Positions 61,197 through 64,000 of a stretch of 64,000 bases of DNA are shown here, piece after piece. A program made the translations under genes and the position numbers. Positions within the stretch are counted from its first letter, which is position 1. Every line of letters starts with the position of its first letter. Below the pieces are notes generated by a model. That model made no database searches and was not told the origin of the DNA. It saw nothing but the letters and a program-made list of their open reading frames with translations. The stretch is from Streptomyces sp. NBC_01591 (GTDB taxonomy: Bacteria; Actinomycetota; Actinomycetes; Streptomycetales; Streptomycetaceae). The stretch spans positions 4,712,001-4,776,000 of the forward strand of contig NZ_CP109327.1 of assembly GCF_035918155.1 (NCBI RefSeq), given 5' to 3'.

Positions 61197-62174
61197 ATGT
61201 GTGAGCAGTGCGGTCCGGCCGACGGCGCGGCGGAAGAACTGCGGGACATCCGACCGGCGGGCCCGTCACGCAGAAAGCTGCTGCTCGGCGTCGGCGCCGG
61301 GCTCGGGGTGGCGTTGACGGGCGTACCGGCCCTGACCTCGTCGGCCTCGGCGGCGACGCTCAAGGACGGCCGGTGGTGCAATCCCGCCCGGGGCCACTTC
61401 CCCGCAGGCGGCTATTACGGGGCCCCGCGCGGCCCTTACCCGCACGCTGGCCAGGACGTCACCAACTCGACGGGCACGGCCGTCTACGCCGCGGCCGCCG
61501 GCACCGTGATACGCCGCGGTACCGGCGTCCTGTCGGGACGCACCGGGAACGGCCTGGTCATCTCGCACGGCAGCGGGCGGTACACCTACTACGGGCACCT
61601 CAGCGCGTTCCGGGTCCCGCTCAACGCCAAGGTCGCCGCAGGTCAGCGCATCGCCGACATGGGCGCCACGGGCAATGTGACCGGCCCCCACCTCCACTTC
61701 GAGACCCACAGCGGAGGGCTGGGTTCCACGGTCGACCCGGTCTCCTACCTCGCCGCCCGGGGCGTGGATCTGGGCGGCGGCTGGCCGGCCATCAGCCCCG
61801 GTGCCGGGGGCGCGACCGTGAAGGCCATCCAGTACCTGATCACCCGGCGCGGCACCGCGCTGGTCGCCGACGGCAACTACGGCTCGGTGTCGGTCGACGC
61901 GGTCAAGAAGTTCCAGTCCTCCCGAGGTCTGGTGGCAGACGGCCAGGTCGGCCCGAAGACCTGGCCGGGCCTGGTCTACTCGCTCCAGCGGGGCAGCTCC
62001 GGAGCGCATGTGCGCGGCCTTCAGGTGGTGCTGAACAAGCACAGCGCGGGACTTGCCGTCGACGGCGGCTTCGGCTCGGTGACCCACTCCGCCGTCCGCG
62101 CCTTCCAGAGCGTCAACCGCCTGGCCGTCGACGGCCAGGCGGGCCCGAAGACCTGGGAGGCCCTCGTCGGCTGA
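61197..62174 (+). CDS. Secreted M23 peptidase with peptidoglycan-binding repeats
   Basis: 325 aa from ATG 61197 (AAGGAGG). Twin-Arg-type signal (SRRKLLLGVGAGLGVALTG). LytM/M23 domain: HAGQDVTNSTGT with His/Asp zinc ligands and HLHFETHSGG with the HxH motif. Two C-terminal PG_binding_1 repeats (VSVDAVKKFQSSRGLVADG, SAVRAFQSVNRLAVDG). Probably cuts stem peptides of peptidoglycan outside the cell. N-terminal MCEQCG is a cytosolic CxxC before the signal. Confidence 0.92.
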   Translation: MCEQCGPADGAAEELRDIRPAGPSRRKLLLGVGAGLGVALTGVPALTSSASAATLKDGRWCNPARGHFPAGGYYGAPRGPYPHAGQDVTNSTGTAVYAAAAGTVIRRGTGVLSGRTGNGLVISHGSGRYTYYGHLSAFRVPLNAKVAAGQRIADMGATGNVTGPHLHFETHSGGLGSTVDPVSYLAARGVDLGGGWPAISPGAGGATVKAIQYLITRRGTALVADGNYGSVSVDAVKKFQSSRGLVADGQVGPKTWPGLVYSLQRGSSGAHVRGLQVVLNKHSAGLAVDGGFGSVTHSAVRAFQSVNRLAVDGQAGPKTWEALVG

Positions 62175-62235
62175 CGGCCCGGCAGCCACGTACGCACCAC
62201 CGGAACCGCTCGTCCCTCCTCCCGCCGCACCTTCC

Positions 62236-62376
62236 CTACTCGGTGCGAGCGACGGCCCCTCGGCCCTCGGGCGGTTCCGGTTCCGGCTCAGGTTCTCTGG
62301 CCTGCTGGGTGAGTCGGTATTCGTCGGCTTCGTGGATGAGTTCCCGGGAGCGGATTCGGTGCAACTCGAAGTGCAT
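62236..62376 (-). CDS. Small conserved protein (46 aa)
   Basis: ATG 62376 with AGGAG eight bases upstream. MHFELHRIRSRELIHEADEY, then a Pro/Glu-rich tail. Recalled as a recurring short Streptomyces protein with an M-H-F-E-L-H start. Placed 11 bp after the MerR-PP2C stop, so probably in the same transcript. Confidence 0.65.
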   Translation of the reverse strand: MHFELHRIRSRELIHEADEYRLTQQAREPEPEPEPPEGRGAVARTE

Positions 62377-62387
62377 GCCGTCCGCTC

Positions 62388-63467
62388 CTATTGCTGGAGC
62401 GCCACGACGTCGGCGACCACGCAGCTGACGTTGTCGGGGCCGCCGGAGCCGTTGGCGAGGGCGATGAGTTCGAGGACGGCCTGCTCGGGATCCCTGATCC
62501 CGGAGAGCACCCGACGGATCTCATCGGTCGGCACGACGGTCGACAGACCGTCGGAGCAGAGCAGGTACCGGTCTCCCTGCCGGGCATCGTGCAGGCGCAT
62601 GTCGGGGCTGCCATCGGCTCCTTGGCCCAGGGCTCGTAGCAACAGCGACCGCTGGGGATGGGAGGCGGCTTCCTCCGGGGTGAGGCGCCCTTCGTCGACC
62701 ATCGACTGCACCATGGTGTGGTCGTGCGTGATCTGGAACAGCTCTCCGTCGCGCAGGAGATGGACTCGGGAGTCGCCGATGTGGACGAGGGCCAGCTGCG
62801 ATCCGGTCCAGAGCATCGCGGTGAGTGTGGTGCCGGTCTCTTCGGGTGATGGGCCGGGTCCGGCGACGCCGTTGACGGCCTGCTTGGCCTGCTCGATGGC
62901 GTCTTCGAGGACGTTGAGGAGATCGCCTGCGGGGATACGGTCGATTTCGAGGCGCCTGAGCACGTCGATGGCGGCCGCGCCGGCCGGGGCTCCCGCGCTG
63001 CCGTAGCCGTCGGCGACGGCGAGCAGGCGGGAATCGGCGTAGGCGGTGTCCTGATTGCTCCCGCGGACAAGGCCCGAGTCGGAAAGGGCGGCGTAACGGA
63101 TTCCCAGGGGCTCGGTGGTCGGAGACATGGCGGGGTCCTTCCAGGAAAGATGGTCGATGAGGAAGGAAGCGAGGTCCCGCCGCGCGGCGGTGTCGGCCTC
63201 GACCTGGGCCCAGAACGCGCGGATCTCCTGTGCCGCCGCGGCTGACTCCAGTGCGCAGACTTGCTGGATGCGGGCCAGGGGCATCCCCAGGCGCCGGAGC
63301 CAGGCGACCAGTCGGGCCTGGTCCAGTTGTTCCAGTGCGTAGAGGCGATAGCCGCTCACCGGGTCGACGCGAGCGGGGGTCAGCAGTCCGAGCTCGTCGT
63401 AGAGACGCAGCGCCTTCGGCGACAGGCGGGACGCCTTCGCGAACGTCCCGATGGTCAGCAACCCCAT
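62388..63467 (-). CDS. MerR-type regulator fused to a PP2C phosphatase
   Basis: 359 aa. Residues 1-75: MerR helix-turn-helix (LTIGTFAKASRLSPKALRLY, GLLTPARVDPVSGYRLY). Residues 75-110: coiled dimerisation helix. Residues 120-358: PP2C phosphatase with SNQDTAYAD, VADGYGSAGAP (Asp-Gly), MLWTGSQLALVHIGDSRVHL, LCSDGLSTVV and GGPDNVSCVVADV; the metal Asp residues are present. The unusual fusion could couple dephosphorylation to transcription. Divergent from the XRE gene across the palindrome at 63616. Confidence 0.92.
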   Translation of the reverse strand: MGLLTIGTFAKASRLSPKALRLYDELGLLTPARVDPVSGYRLYALEQLDQARLVAWLRRLGMPLARIQQVCALESAAAAQEIRAFWAQVEADTAARRDLASFLIDHLSWKDPAMSPTTEPLGIRYAALSDSGLVRGSNQDTAYADSRLLAVADGYGSAGAPAGAAAIDVLRRLEIDRIPAGDLLNVLEDAIEQAKQAVNGVAGPGPSPEETGTTLTAMLWTGSQLALVHIGDSRVHLLRDGELFQITHDHTMVQSMVDEGRLTPEEAASHPQRSLLLRALGQGADGSPDMRLHDARQGDRYLLCSDGLSTVVPTDEIRRVLSGIRDPEQAVLELIALANGSGGPDNVSCVVADVVALQQ

Positions 63468-63615
63468 GCTCGCTCCTCCTCATGCCGAGCACATCGCCCG
63501 GCCCCACCGATGCTGTGGCTTCCCCCAAGGTGAAGGTCAACCAAGGGCTCTGCCCGACTGCGTCCGATGGTCGCCACGGGCTCGGTCCCACAGGGCCATG
63601 CGAGTGGTATGGCGC

Positions 63616-63643
63616 ACTTTTGCAAGCACCTGCTTGCAAAAGT
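63616..63643. promoter_or_regulatory. Near-perfect palindromic operator
   Basis: Arms ACTTTTGCAAGC (63616-63627) and GCTTGCAAAAGT (63632-63643), 12-bp perfect, 4-base spacer, with a further GCAAA half-site just after. It lies between the MerR-PP2C and XRE genes, 26 bp before the XRE start. Confidence 0.85.
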
Positions 63644-63669
63644 TAGCAAAGGTGGCGCACCATCGGGGT

Positions 63670-64000
63670 ATGGCCTCACTCAACGTCGGCAATCTCGGCG
63701 AGTACCTGCGCGAGCAGCGGCGCAACGCGCAGCTGTCGCTGCGGCAGCTCGCCGATGCCGCCGGGGTGTCCAATCCCTACCTCAGCCAGATCGAGCGCGG
63801 GCTGCGCAAGCCCAGCGCCGAGGTGCTGCAGCAGGTCGCCAAGGCGCTGCGGATCTCCGCCGAGACCCTTTACGTACGGGCCGGGATTCTGGACGAGCGG
63901 GAGCGGGAGGAGCTGGAGACGCGGGCGGTGATTCTGGCCGATCCGTCCATAAACGAGCGGCAGAAGAGTGTTCTGCTGCAGATCTACGACTCCTTCCGCA
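63670..64000 (+). CDS. XRE-family DNA-binding protein (3' end outside window)
   Basis: At least 110 codons from ATG 63670. Helix-turn-helix: LGEYLREQRRNAQLSLRQLA, AGVSNPYLSQIERGLRKPSA, then VLQQVAKALRISAETLYVRA. The following helix resembles short regulators of the BldD/SinR size class. The frame is open to the window end. The palindrome just upstream is probably its own operator. Confidence 0.9.
   Translation, partial: MASLNVGNLGEYLREQRRNAQLSLRQLADAAGVSNPYLSQIERGLRKPSAEVLQQVAKALRISAETLYVRAGILDEREREELETRAVILADPSINERQKSVLLQIYDSFR

Noticed and set aside
1..64000. Search for tRNA, rRNA, CRISPR arrays, complete insertion sequences and replication origins
   Set aside because: No clover-leaf arms, regular spaced repeats, transposase motifs or DnaA-box clusters were noticed by eye; a dedicated scan was not possible.

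Overview
The window is from a high-GC actinomycete, almost certainly a Streptomyces chromosome. Coding codons end in G or C nearly everywhere, GTG starts and ATGA stop/start overlaps are frequent, and the gene order (csoR, DUF47, pit, pstBACS, NUDIX, CHAD, ppk, mshD, 5'-nucleotidase, two-component pair, serine protease, LacI, glnR, cysA, DUF1416, nur, ygfZ, dtd, rsiG) is, from memory, that of the conserved core around SCO4136-SCO4185 of S. coelicolor. No tRNA, rRNA, CRISPR array or complete insertion sequence was seen. All functions are read from protein motifs and gene context; no database search was run.

1-6320: two adjacent secreted cell-wall hydrolases with LGFP repeats that share an identical DNA tract, a membrane Ser/Thr kinase with an FHA partner, two overlapping small ORFs, a DUF4232 lipoprotein, and a start-less gene remnant.

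6481-12388 is the most unusual part. A small helical protein, a WXG-like DUF1023 alpha/beta-hydrolase and a lipoprotein form a stop/start-overlapping cassette. A second cassette follows, in which the same hydrolase domain is attached to a membrane plus pilin-like N-terminus and is again followed by a paralogous lipoprotein. The 3' half of the first hydrolase gene and its lipoprotein have clearly lower GC than the rest. This looks like a polymorphic effector/immunity locus; that role is an inference.

12568-18051: SLT/NlpC-P60 cell-wall hydrolase, PAP2 phosphatase, berberine-bridge-type flavoenzyme, small proteins and a lipoprotein. 18082-28451: copper sensor CsoR with its operator, then phosphate supply (DUF47-Pit rightward; PstSCAB leftward behind a PHO box) and polyphosphate metabolism (CHAD, Ppk). 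28713-32600: GntR-controlled ABC exporter with a palindromic operator, mycothiol synthase MshD, and a decayed DUF1016 nuclease. 32735-37257: secreted 5'-nucleotidase, a PI-PLC-like protein, a lower-GC lipoprotein and what may be the tail of a second PLC gene.

37267-43968: sensor kinase/response regulator, trypsin-like protease, LacI regulator, GlnR and a divergent hydrolase. 44010-48169: MoaD/ThiS-like protein, membrane proteins, then a sulfur-transfer unit (rhodanese CysA plus DUF1416) behind a short Cys-containing leader peptide. 48359-55088: small membrane proteins, DsrE-like protein, nitrobindin-like protein, Nur, YgfZ, Dtd, the c-di-GMP-dependent anti-sigma factor RsiG, asparaginase and an Eis-like acetyltransferase. 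55234-64000: two TetR regulators, GalE, DUF2199 and DUF4180 proteins, an aldo/keto reductase, a free-standing EF-G domain-IV-like protein, a membrane protein, an M23 peptidase, a MerR-PP2C fusion, and the start of an XRE regulator behind a near-perfect palindrome.
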